Source of the DNA: Aneurinibacillus aneurinilyticus ATCC 12856
GTDB lineage: Bacteria > Bacillota > Bacilli > Aneurinibacillales > Aneurinibacillaceae
Assembly: GCF_000466385.1 (NCBI RefSeq)
Contig: NZ_KE952758.1
Location: 1-58,834, forward strand
Length of the DNA stretch: 58,834 bases
Reading direction: 5' to 3'
The position numbers and the translations under genes were made by a program. The notes beneath the pieces are model-generated. The model had not been told where the DNA came from and did no database searches. It was given only the letters and a program-made list of their open reading frames with translations. This document shows, piece by piece, positions 1-7,284 of the stretch. Each line of letters begins with the position of its first letter. Position 1 is the stretch's first letter.

Positions 1-34
1 AGTTTGTAAACGGTTCGGGACGGTATGGAATCAT
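1..34 (-). CDS. Partial: first codons of a P5C dehydrogenase-like protein
   Basis: Only the first 11 codons lie in the window; the gene runs leftward off the edge. The start is ATG at 34, preceded at about 9 bases by a perfect AGGAGG (near 43-48). The visible residues MIPYRPEPFTN resemble the N-terminus of Bacillus 1-pyrroline-5-carboxylate (glutamate-semialdehyde) dehydrogenases such as RocA/PutC, which carry an EPFT(N/D)F motif just after the start. That enzyme oxidises glutamate-gamma-semialdehyde to glutamate in arginine and proline catabolism. A sigma-54 promoter lies about 150 bases upstream, which fits, because roc genes use sigma-L. Identity rests on 11 residues plus the promoter, so it is tentative. 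Confidence 0.5.
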   Translation of the reverse strand, partial: MIPYRPEPFTN

Positions 35-121
35 ATTTGAAAACCTCCTCGTATTTTTTAGTTTTGAATTCGTCATTATTAAGGTCTTAAAGGCAGCAAT
101 TTCTCAACATAGCGCACATAA

Positions 122-135
122 AGAGAACGTTTCCT
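122..135 (-). promoter_or_regulatory. cre-like site (candidate CcpA box)
   Basis: On the minus strand the site reads AGGAAACGTTCTCT, which fits the degenerate catabolite-response consensus WGNAANCGNWNNCW. It lies between the sigma-54 promoter and the start codon of the partial leftward gene, so bound CcpA would act as a roadblock. This is inference from a degenerate consensus. Confidence 0.4.
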
Positions 136-191
136 AAATTCATTGGACCAGAATAAAACGATAAATAAATGCTGTACGCTTTTTATTTTAT

Positions 192-208
192 TGCAAAGGC
201 TATGCCAA
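192..208 (-). promoter_or_regulatory. Sigma-54 (SigL) promoter
   Basis: Read leftward the element is TTGGCATAGCCTTTGCA. It has the invariant GG (-24) and GC (-12) separated by exactly 10 bases and agrees with TTGGCAY-N4-TTTGCA. It points to the partial P5C-dehydrogenase-like gene, leaving a leader of about 150 nt. Sigma-54 promoters are rare and need an enhancer-binding activator, which fits a RocR-type or proline-responsive system. The activator gene is not in the window. Confidence 0.75.
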
Positions 209-256
209 ACTTGCAATCGCTTTCTTATTCACTTTTTCGACAAATCATTCTTGAAT

Positions 257-316
257 TTGTGTAAAGATATATACACATTTGTAAAATTACTTTTTCATTC
301 TATACACTTATGTAAA
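257..316. promoter_or_regulatory. Tandem palindromes, candidate upstream activating sequence
   Basis: Two 16-mers at 270-285 (TATACACATTTGTAAA) and 301-316 (TATACACTTATGTAAA) match at 14 of 16 positions. Each holds a TACA-N4-TGTA type dyad, and their starts are 31 bases apart, about three helical turns. A half-site (TTGTGTAAAG) is at 257-266. They sit 60-110 bases upstream of the sigma-54 element, where enhancer-binding proteins normally bind. A further dyad ATGCA-N9-TGCAT is at 321-339. The binding protein is unknown. Confidence 0.5.
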
Positions 317-393
317 TTCTATGCATATTTGATTTGCATACTATTCATTAATAGGTGCGATATTTCGTAAAACCTTCCTCCAAAGGCAACAAC

Positions 394-422
394 TTTCTTT
401 CTGAATGGCAACCTGCTATACT
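394..422 (+). promoter_or_regulatory. Putative promoter of csaB (extended -10)
   Basis: TATACT at 417-422 is preceded by TG at 414-415, giving an extended -10. The -35 (TTTCTT at 394-399) is poor. The site is 44 bases upstream of the csaB start. The rest of 35-465 is AT-rich and holds no convincing gene. Confidence 0.4.
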
Positions 423-465
423 AAAGTGTACACGTTTTAGTTCGGTTCGAAAGAAGGTCGCTTTC

Positions 466-1581
466 ATGGCAAGAATACTGATTTCTGGATACTATGGATT
501 CGACAACGCCGGGGACGACACGGTGCTGTACGGAATCATCTCTTCGCTCACTAAACATATGCCAGACGCGGAACTCGCGGTCTTATCGAATACACCCACC
601 GAAACGCAAGCCCTATTCGGCATTCCTGCGTTTAATCGCTGGCGAATGGGCGCTATTATTAGTCAACTTCAAAAATCCGACCTTCTTGTCATGGGAGGCG
701 GCAGCCTGCTTCAGGATGCGACAAGCCCGCGCAGCGTGATTTATTATCTCGGTATCGTCATGATGGCGAAAATGCTGGGTAAACCGGTTATTTTCTATGC
801 TCAGGGAATCGGCCCGATTACCAAGACGATTAGCAAACGGCTCATTCGTATGATTGTCAACCGTGTCGATGTAATTACAGTACGCGATGAACAATCAGGG
901 GAAGATTTGAAGTCATTAGGGGTCACAAATGCGCCGATCTACGTAACAGCGGATCCGGCGGTCACGATTAATTCCAATCAGGTGGATATTTCCTTCGGAC
1001 AAAGTGTAATTCAAAAATACAAGCCGAACACTAAAAAACCGATTATGGCTATTTCAGTGCGTGCGTGGAAAAATGAACAACAATATAAGAAAATGATTGC
1101 TCAATTTGCAGATGAAGCACTGCGTAGAGGTTGGGAAGTATTCTTCTTGCCGATGCAGAATCCGGCCGATCTCGCTCCTTCACTCGATATTGTCAAACAG
1201 ATGAGCGAACCGGGAGCAGTCGTCATCGAGGAGAAAATGAATTTCAAACAGATTTTCAGCTTCATCGGTGCCTCCGATTTCATTCTTGGGATGCGCCTGC
1301 ACTCGGTTATCCTGGCAGCGGTGATGAATATTCCATTTGCGGGTATTTCTTATGACCCCAAAATGGATCGTTTCGTTCAACGACTGGGCATGACGTCTGC
1401 GGGACATATTAAGGATTTAAAGTACGACTCACTGCTTGCCAATGTAGAGCCTTTGCTCGCCGATCTTCCCGCAGCACAGGAAAAAATTCGCCGCAATATC
1501 GGCACGCTTGTACAGGAGGCGGAGAAAAGCAGCCTGCTGGCGGTCGAGCTGCTTAAACGCAGTCAACAAAACATAAGGTAA
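466..1581 (+). CDS. csaB: CsaB polysaccharide pyruvyl transferase
   Basis: Transfers pyruvate from PEP as a ketal onto a secondary cell-wall polysaccharide, creating the ligand that SLH-domain S-layer proteins bind. The 371-aa protein opens with a beta-strand and glycine motif GYYGFDNAGDD (8-18), followed by GGGSLLQD (77-84) and AQGIGP (112-117), all hallmarks of the family. A C-terminal RLHS motif precedes the last domain. The open frame extends back to 355, but ATG 466 has AGAAGG at 452-457 and begins the conserved MARILISGYYG, so it is the start. It is followed by a strong hairpin terminator and faces the galE-flippase pair. Its place beside glycosyltransferases and a flippase supports a role in pyruvylated wall-polymer synthesis. 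Confidence 0.93.
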   Translation: MARILISGYYGFDNAGDDTVLYGIISSLTKHMPDAELAVLSNTPTETQALFGIPAFNRWRMGAIISQLQKSDLLVMGGGSLLQDATSPRSVIYYLGIVMMAKMLGKPVIFYAQGIGPITKTISKRLIRMIVNRVDVITVRDEQSGEDLKSLGVTNAPIYVTADPAVTINSNQVDISFGQSVIQKYKPNTKKPIMAISVRAWKNEQQYKKMIAQFADEALRRGWEVFFLPMQNPADLAPSLDIVKQMSEPGAVVIEEKMNFKQIFSFIGASDFILGMRLHSVILAAVMNIPFAGISYDPKMDRFVQRLGMTSAGHIKDLKYDSLLANVEPLLADLPAAQEKIRRNIGTLVQEAEKSSLLAVELLKRSQQNIR

Positions 1582-1672
1582 AACTTTGTCGAATACGAAC
1601 TCGAAATCGCGCTTCTTTTGCCTGTTTAACACTAGTTTTGTAAGATGGGCAGGAGATGGTAAAAAAATAAAG

Positions 1673-1721
1673 AATTCCCCCTTCACACGGATTTTTCTAC
1701 CTGTGAAGGGGGAATTTTTTT
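1673..1721. terminator. Bidirectional terminator between csaB and galE
   Basis: A perfect 15-bp stem pairs AATTCCCCCTTCACA (1673-1687) with its complement (1702-1716), followed by T7 on the plus strand. On the minus strand a TTTATTTTTTT run also follows the stem. It can serve csaB and the leftward galE. Confidence 0.9.
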
Positions 1722-2031
1722 GAAGAAGTATGACCAGGCTAACCTGCAGATCCTGTTCGACTTGTTTTCGTGGAAAAAACGGGCTGGCGAAATCATTCGT
1801 TTTGAAATCACCGAACGCAACCGTTACTGGGTTATCTCCTTTATCTCGTACAGCATGTCCTCGTCGCATGAGCATTTATTTGCCAGCTTCATCGGTGACA
1901 GTCATGATGAACTACACAGCTGGGCGCTTGCTCTTTTGACCGATTTCACTCTGACATACGATAGAAATGCAGCGTCTTTTCCAGCCCCTGTTGCAGGGAA
2001 TACCGAGGTGTCCAGCCAAGCTTTTCTGTAG
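1720..2031 (+). CDS. Hypothetical protein, uncertain
   Basis: This 103-codon frame starts with TTG at 1720 inside the T-run of the terminator. A GAAGGGGG Shine-Dalgarno at 1705-1712, 7 bases upstream, lies in the 3' arm of the terminator stem. No signal peptide, membrane segment or known domain is visible; the last 29 codons overlap the 3' end of galE antisense. No family is recognised. The ideal SD spacing is the only positive evidence, and the purine-rich terminator arm could give it by chance. Confidence 0.3.
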   Translation: MKKYDQANLQILFDLFSWKKRAGEIIRFEITERNRYWVISFISYSMSSSHEHLFASFIGDSHDELHSWALALLTDFTLTYDRNAASFPAPVAGNTEVSSQAFL

Positions 2032-2863
2032 CGTTCGTATTCTCAAGATAACTATGAAGAATATCACCTTCACGTGGAGCATCATATTTCACCTTCAACT
2101 CCGTGCCAAGTGCGTTGTTCATAAGAGCGATAAGCTGATTAATACTTGTCTCCTCATTAGTACTAATATTAAAGATTTCATTATCTCCGCTAGTCAGGGC
2201 CATAATATTGGCTCTGGCTACATCTTTTACATAGACAAAGTCACGCGTCTGCCTCCCGTCGCCGAAAACGGTCAACCCTTCTCCAGCCAGCGCCCGATCC
2301 ACAAAGATGGATACCACACCGCCTTCTCCTTTCGGATCCTGTCTTTCCCCGTATACATTCGCATAACGAAAAGCCGTATATTTTAATCCATAAAGATGAT
2401 AGTATGCATTCAAATAAAATTCCGGCACATATTTCGAGATTCCGTATGGCGACAGCGGCTGCTTCGGATGAATCTCATCAATACCCATATACTGCGGCTC
2501 GCCATATACGGCTGCCGAAGAAGCATATATGACTTTACGTACGTCGTGTTTACGTGCTGCCTCCAACAAATTGATCGTTCCTACAATATTAATTTCGGCA
2601 TCGCGCACAGGATTATGCACGGACACTGGTACAGAGCTTTGGGCCGCCTGATGGATAACGAAGTCCGGGTTTTCTTCCTGAAATACCCGCTCAATATCCG
2701 GCGATTCGATATCCATCTCATAGAATGAAGCTTGTGGATTTACCTGCTCCCGCTTACCTGTCGATAAATTATCAACAATACATACCTCATATCCGGCTTC
2801 AAGCGCTTGATCCACAATATGGGAACCGATGAAGCCGGCTCCGCCTGTTACCAATACTTTCAT
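1946..2863 (-). CDS. galE: UDP-glucose 4-epimerase-type NAD-dependent sugar epimerase
   Basis: Extended short-chain dehydrogenase that interconverts nucleotide sugars such as UDP-Glc/UDP-Gal or their N-acetyl forms. The 305-aa protein has the Rossmann motif GGAGFIG (7-13), the catalytic Ser region (ASSAAVYGEP, about 114-123) and the YxxxK pair Y140/K144. ATG 2863 is chosen over a TTG two codons upstream because AAAGGGG is about 10 bases from the ATG and only 4 from the TTG. It begins 6 bases after the flippase stop, so the two are co-transcribed. In this locus it most likely supplies a Gal- or GalNAc-type precursor. Substrate cannot be read from sequence. Confidence 0.85.
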   Translation of the reverse strand: MKVLVTGGAGFIGSHIVDQALEAGYEVCIVDNLSTGKREQVNPQASFYEMDIESPDIERVFQEENPDFVIHQAAQSSVPVSVHNPVRDAEINIVGTINLLEAARKHDVRKVIYASSAAVYGEPQYMGIDEIHPKQPLSPYGISKYVPEFYLNAYYHLYGLKYTAFRYANVYGERQDPKGEGGVVSIFVDRALAGEGLTVFGDGRQTRDFVYVKDVARANIMALTSGDNEIFNISTNEETSINQLIALMNNALGTELKVKYDAPREGDILHSYLENTNATEKLGWTPRYSLQQGLEKTLHFYRMSE

Positions 2864-2869
2864 GACCAA

Positions 2870-4456
2870 TCATCCCCTTTTTCTTTTTAGCAGTTTTCCA
2901 GCAAAGCGTTCAATAATCTGTAAAGCAAGCGGCTCACGTAGCAGAACAAGCACAGCGAAAAAAAGACTCGCACCTGCCCCAATCAAAAAGACGATATACA
3001 CCTTCTGTGTCCAAATGCCCTGGAAAGAAACAAGTGCGGTCGCTGCATATAAAACAGCCCCCATCACAGTTGCTCCGATCATCGTCTTTCCGGCGGTAAC
3101 CCAAAAGGAGCGCTGTATGAACGGACCGATATACCTGCGCAGGAAGAAGCTTAGCACAAGCATATTTACAAGTGAGCCGACCGTTGTGCCGAGTGCTACA
3201 CCACCATGACTCAAATACGGCATAAATGCGAGACTGGAGGCGATATTGGCAACAATGCCTATGACGGCAGCGATAACGGTAATTTTCGTGTTTTCCATTG
3301 CATAAAATGCACGGGTCAATAAATCACGCGCTGCAAGAAAGAATAAACCCAGACCCAGGAACATGAGCGCGGTCGCTGTCAATGTAACGGCTTCAAGCCC
3401 AAACTCTCCCTTTTTACTCGTGTAAAAAAGCAGCGAAACCAACTGTTCTGGAATTACAGCCAGCGCCACGATTACCGGTACCATCAAGATGAATAAATAT
3501 TGCATGCCTTCGGTGATAGCCTGCTTCATCTTATGTATCTCGTTTTTCGTAAAATACTCGACAAGATAAGGGTAAATCGGCAACGTAAACGCCGCAACAA
3601 AAATTGCCATCGGAAGCTGGTAAATAATATTGGCATATCCGAGCGCCGCTACTCTTCCTTCACCCAGACCGGAGGCGAGTACCGGATGAATAAAGCTATA
3701 CACCTGGGTGATCAACGAGCCGAGCATAATCGGGATGAAACGCTCCCCTATTTTTCTCATCTCAACCGTATTCCAGACAAAATCGAGCTTCAATGAATAC
3801 TGCTCTTTTCTTATGGAATATACCATAGATGCTGCCGCAAATAAAAAACCAAGCGTCGTTCCGAGCGCGACACCATAAATGCCATAGAAAGGAACAAAGA
3901 GCGGATATGCTACGCATACGACAATCGCATTAATTACTGTGCTTATTTGCGGTATAAAAAATTGCTGGTGCGCATTCAAGGTCGCCTGAAATACGCCGAT
4001 AAGCCCGATAAATACCGCGGACGGCCACATGATTTGCAGCATGCGAGTTCCCATCTCCAGCTGTTCGGCGTGCTGCTGAGGCGTGATCGCTTCAGAACCG
4101 TGCTGCATAAATGTCATCGCCTGCATGATTTCTCTCGAGAACATCATCCCGATTACCATAATAATAAAATAAATAATTGTAACTACAGTTAGCATTTTGC
4201 GGAATAGCGTACGTGCCTCTTCCTGCCGGTTTTCAACCAGCATGCTTTTAATAGACGGAACAAAAATCGCATTCAACGCTCCGGGTACAAATAAAAAAAT
4301 CGTATTCGGAATTGCAAATGCGTAGCGGTAAACATCTGCTTCAAACCCGATTGCAAAGTTATGCGCAAGCAGCATCTCGCGCAGCAGACCCACAACCCGT
4401 CCGACGAGCGTTACAATCATAATTACTACCGCTGAACGAAGTACAGTTTGTGCCAT
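2870..4456 (-). CDS. murJ: MurJ/MviN-family lipid-linked precursor flippase
   Basis: Polytopic membrane protein of 528 aa, the usual MurJ length, with about 14 hydrophobic segments. Near the N-terminus it carries the MviN signature GRVVGLLREMLLA and the following PNTIFLFVPGALNAIFVP. MOP-superfamily MurJ proteins flip lipid II across the membrane; paralogues in polysaccharide loci flip undecaprenyl-linked repeat units. Its place between csaB/galE and a glycosyltransferase suggests it may export wall-polymer intermediates rather than, or as well as, lipid II. The start ATG is preceded by AAGGAGAT 10 bases upstream. galE follows 6 bases downstream. Confidence 0.85.
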   Translation of the reverse strand: MAQTVLRSAVVIMIVTLVGRVVGLLREMLLAHNFAIGFEADVYRYAFAIPNTIFLFVPGALNAIFVPSIKSMLVENRQEEARTLFRKMLTVVTIIYFIIMVIGMMFSREIMQAMTFMQHGSEAITPQQHAEQLEMGTRMLQIMWPSAVFIGLIGVFQATLNAHQQFFIPQISTVINAIVVCVAYPLFVPFYGIYGVALGTTLGFLFAAASMVYSIRKEQYSLKLDFVWNTVEMRKIGERFIPIMLGSLITQVYSFIHPVLASGLGEGRVAALGYANIIYQLPMAIFVAAFTLPIYPYLVEYFTKNEIHKMKQAITEGMQYLFILMVPVIVALAVIPEQLVSLLFYTSKKGEFGLEAVTLTATALMFLGLGLFFLAARDLLTRAFYAMENTKITVIAAVIGIVANIASSLAFMPYLSHGGVALGTTVGSLVNMLVLSFFLRRYIGPFIQRSFWVTAGKTMIGATVMGAVLYAATALVSFQGIWTQKVYIVFLIGAGASLFFAVLVLLREPLALQIIERFAGKLLKRKRG

Positions 4457-4567
4457 ATGTACATAATCTCCTTACTACCCAGCAAGCTCTATATGAAATT
4501 TAGGCCCATGTAAAAACACGGCTTCTTTCATACTATACCTGAAATAAGAAAAATCAACCCTCTCGCA

Positions 4568-4597
4568 TTGAACATATCGGCCCAGATGCGATATAAT
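4568..4597 (+). promoter_or_regulatory. Sigma-A promoter of the glycosyltransferase gene
   Basis: TTGAAC (4568-4573), an 18-base spacer and a perfect TATAAT (4592-4597), about 68 bases before the rightward glycosyltransferase start in the divergent intergenic region. Confidence 0.6.
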
Positions 4598-4664
4598 TGT
4601 TACGATTTAATTATTTAGTACGATTTGTTTTTTAGCTGCTCTAGGGTCAGGAAGTGAACAGAGG

Positions 4665-5798
4665 ATGTCCAAAATGAAAATATTACATACAATCGGCGGA
4701 GGCGAGTTTGGCGGTGCAGAGCAACATATTCTCGAATTGCTCGAAATTCTGTCCAGACATGCGGTTGATCCTGTCGTCGTATGTTTCTATAACTCCACTT
4801 TTGCCAAGGAATTACGAAAACGGAACATTCGCGTCATCGTACTCGATACATACGGACGATTCGATTTTCGCCTTGTGAAGGGACTTACCCGCGTATTTCA
4901 GGAAGAGAAGCCCGATCTTATTCATTCACATGGCGTAAAGGCGAATTTTTTCTGCCGTCTTGCTGTGCGCTCTCTTCCCCGTATCCCTATCGTAACAACG
5001 ATACACAGCGTACTACGATACGATTACCCGAATCCGCTGGCCTACTTCCTCGCTTCCCGCATGGAGCTATGGACACGCAGGTGGAATGACCACTATATCG
5101 CCATCTCGAATTCTATCAGGCAATCACTAGAATCGGATGGGGTGACGGCGGAGAATATTACCCTCATCCATCATGGGATTCCAATCGAGGAATTTAAGAC
5201 GAATGAAGATATGAGGGATATCCGGCGCTCTCTCGAACTTCCAGAGGATGCGTTCGTTATCGGCACCGTCTCCCGACTGGTCGCCGTTAAAGGATTGACG
5301 GACTTGATGCAGGCATTTATTCTGCTTGCAGCAGATAACCCTCATATTCATTGGCTGGTTATCGGAGATGGGCCAGAGAAAGAAGCTCTGCAAAACATGG
5401 CTAACAGCGCTGGTGTGAACGGACGTATACATTTTGCCGGTTTTCGCCAGGATGTGCCACGTTGCTTGCAGGCGATGGATTTGTTTGTGAGTCCATCTTA
5501 CTCAGAAGGGCTGGGGCTCTCCCTTCTTGAAGCGATGGCAGCGAAGAAGCCTGTTGTCTCAACGATGGTGGGAGGTATATCGGATTTTCTCGTCGATTAT
5601 TTAAACGGTATTGTCATTCCAACAAAAAATCCGGAAGAAATCAAACAGAACATTCTTATTCTGATGGAAAACGAGGACTTGCGCATGAAGCTTGCTGAAG
5701 CCGGGTATCGCACCGTCAAGGAAGAATATACGCTGACACATATGGCGATGAAAACGAAAGAACTGTACCGTCAGCTCATCCGTACACATGTAAAGTAA
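4665..5798 (+). CDS. Family-4 glycosyltransferase
   Basis: GT-B fold retaining glycosyltransferase of 377 aa. The N-terminal acceptor domain opens with GGGEFGGAEQH (11-21). The C-terminal nucleotide-sugar domain carries the SYSEGLGLSLLEAMA motif whose Glu contacts the donor phosphates. It should transfer one sugar onto an undecaprenyl-linked intermediate of the wall polymer on the cytoplasmic face. Two starts are possible: ATG 4665 (AGGAAG 10 bases upstream) and ATG 4674 (AGAGG 9 bases upstream), differing by three residues. It has its own promoter, divergent from the flippase, and its own terminator. Confidence 0.88.
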   Translation: MSKMKILHTIGGGEFGGAEQHILELLEILSRHAVDPVVVCFYNSTFAKELRKRNIRVIVLDTYGRFDFRLVKGLTRVFQEEKPDLIHSHGVKANFFCRLAVRSLPRIPIVTTIHSVLRYDYPNPLAYFLASRMELWTRRWNDHYIAISNSIRQSLESDGVTAENITLIHHGIPIEEFKTNEDMRDIRRSLELPEDAFVIGTVSRLVAVKGLTDLMQAFILLAADNPHIHWLVIGDGPEKEALQNMANSAGVNGRIHFAGFRQDVPRCLQAMDLFVSPSYSEGLGLSLLEAMAAKKPVVSTMVGGISDFLVDYLNGIVIPTKNPEEIKQNILILMENEDLRMKLAEAGYRTVKEEYTLTHMAMKTKELYRQLIRTHVK

Positions 5799-5823
5799 AC
5801 CCGCTTAACATAAGCGGGTTTTT
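5798..5823 (+). terminator. Terminator after glycosyltransferase
   Basis: AACCCGCTTA pairs perfectly with TAAGCGGGTT across a 3-base loop, followed by a short T-run. It starts at the last base of the TAA stop. Confidence 0.85.
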
Positions 5824-5928
5824 CCATATGGGCATGGTCTGTTGTACGAAAGAATACATGTATGATATTCTAGGAAAGGCTATGCAAGAATGATTTTTTG
5901 CTAGATGAAATAGGAGGAAAAGGATTTC

Positions 5929-6432
5929 ATGAAAGCTATTGATCAAAAAGGAAGAGTTTTTGGCGCAATTAATATTCTCGACTTATTCTTGATTCTGTTG
6001 TTAATCGGCGCATTAGTATTTGCTGGAATTAAATTCACCCAGGGTCAGGACGTAGGTACAGGTCCAAAAACGCAAAAGGAATTAACGTACGTACTGTATA
6101 ACAGTGCCGAGCACCCATTTGTCGTGAATCAAATCAAGAAAGGCGACGTATTACGGAACAAAGATAACAACCAAAAAATCGGCGAAGTTGTCTCCATAGA
6201 TAAGCAGCCGGGCAAAGTTGCTGTAACAACGGCTGACGGCCGCATGGTTATGTCTACCGTACCCGAGAAGTTCTCCGTTTTTATTACTGTAAAAACAAAG
6301 GGTAGCACCATCGGGGAAACTGCCGTCGGAGAAGACGGAAGCGCACTTTTGGCAGGCACCAAAGTGTCTGTTAAGGGGCCAAAATATATGATTGAAACCT
6401 TGATATCTGAAGTTAACGCGGGTGAGAAGTAA
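5929..6432 (+). CDS. DUF4330 membrane-anchored protein
   Basis: A 167-aa protein with the DUF4330 N-terminus (D-KGR-FG-INI-DL), a single transmembrane helix at about 17-36 and a beta-rich extracellular domain with repeated VxxV(K)G strands. DUF4330 has no assigned biochemical function. The start ATG follows AGGAGGAAAAGG. The stop TAA overlaps the next start ATG by one base, so the two proteins are translationally coupled. Position between a glycosyltransferase and an O-antigen-ligase-like gene suggests an accessory role in polymer assembly or attachment. That role is inferred from context only. Confidence 0.85.
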   Translation: MKAIDQKGRVFGAINILDLFLILLLIGALVFAGIKFTQGQDVGTGPKTQKELTYVLYNSAEHPFVVNQIKKGDVLRNKDNNQKIGEVVSIDKQPGKVAVTTADGRMVMSTVPEKFSVFITVKTKGSTIGETAVGEDGSALLAGTKVSVKGPKYMIETLISEVNAGEK

Positions 6433-6908
6433 TGAGTCAGCGCTCTTTTTCTTTCACATTAAAAGACGCGCTGATTACCCTGCTGCTTATCGGCGCGGTG
6501 ATTATTATCGCGCTTAAAGCTTCCATGACAGGCAAGCTGGTAATGCCGCACAAAGAAATGACCGTAACGATCGCCATTGAAGGACAGTTGCCATCCTTCC
6601 ATAAATCGATCCATCCAGGAGATAAAATCTTCCAAAAAGGAACGATGGGAGTCACTCCGCCCTTCGGCGAGGTAATAGACGTCAAAGCGGTCCCGGCAAA
6701 AAAATATCTTCCAGATGCTACAACCGGATCGTATAAACTGCAGCATTTTAAAGGGGAAGAAGATGTCTATCTGACAATAAAAGCTACCGGCTTCGTTTCC
6801 TTAGACGGTAGCCCGATTATCGATAATACATTCTTCTACCCGAACCTGTACTTGCCCGCGAGAACGGACGGAGCTATATTTGCGTCCAGGGTAATCAGCG
6901 TGGAATAA
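6432..6908 (+). CDS. Second DUF4330-like membrane-anchored protein
   Basis: A 158-aa protein with the same plan as its upstream neighbour: short cytoplasmic N-terminus, one transmembrane helix (about 12-30) and an extracytoplasmic beta-rich domain with a GD-I-KGT-G motif matching the first protein's GDVLRNKDNNQKIG region. The two are probably a diverged tandem duplicate. The start overlaps the upstream stop by one base. Function is unknown; it may form a complex with its neighbour at the membrane where the polymer is handled. Confidence 0.75.
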   Translation: MSQRSFSFTLKDALITLLLIGAVIIIALKASMTGKLVMPHKEMTVTIAIEGQLPSFHKSIHPGDKIFQKGTMGVTPPFGEVIDVKAVPAKKYLPDATTGSYKLQHFKGEEDVYLTIKATGFVSLDGSPIIDNTFFYPNLYLPARTDGAIFASRVISVE

Positions 6909-6921
6909 GAAGGTGAAAACA

Positions 6922-7266
6922 TTGAAGAAAGCATCATTTTATGATTGGCTTGCCCACAAAACGGTGGACGGAGCTGTGGCGCTGATGCAACTGTTATCGG
7001 AGAGGGTTGGGCAGCACTCCTTGCTGTCACGCCTGCATAGCCGATGGCAGTCCATCCAGTGGCAGTATGTGTTCTGGATATTATTCATTATGGTTTTTGT
7101 ACATGCGTATGTTCTATTATTCATGCATAAGCTCGTACTTATCATCGCCATCGACCTCGTCGCCGGGGGATTGCTTCTGTTTTTGGGGCCGGAACGTCTC
7201 TGGCTTGCCATTCGGACAAGCATTCCCGGCAGGCTGCTCGCACAATTGTTCGACGCAAATAAGTAG
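6922..7266 (+). CDS. Small two-helix membrane protein
   Basis: A 114-aa protein with an amphipathic N-terminal half and two transmembrane helices at about 49-67 and 70-88. The open frame starts at GTG 6913, but AGAAGGTG at 6908-6915 overlaps that codon and lies 6 bases before TTG 6922. TTG is therefore the likely start. It sits 13 bases after the second DUF4330-like gene and 18 bases before the polymerase/ligase gene, so it belongs to that operon. No family is recognised. Confidence 0.7.
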   Translation: MKKASFYDWLAHKTVDGAVALMQLLSERVGQHSLLSRLHSRWQSIQWQYVFWILFIMVFVHAYVLLFMHKLVLIIAIDLVAGGLLLFLGPERLWLAIRTSIPGRLLAQLFDANK

Positions 7267-7284
7267 GACCGGGAGTTCGATACT

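Noticed and set aside
143-370. Rightward 75-codon frame in the AT-rich upstream region
   Set aside because: It lies over the sigma-54 promoter and repeats, has no Shine-Dalgarno, and has a Cys/Leu/Phe-rich composition typical of AT-rich chance frames.
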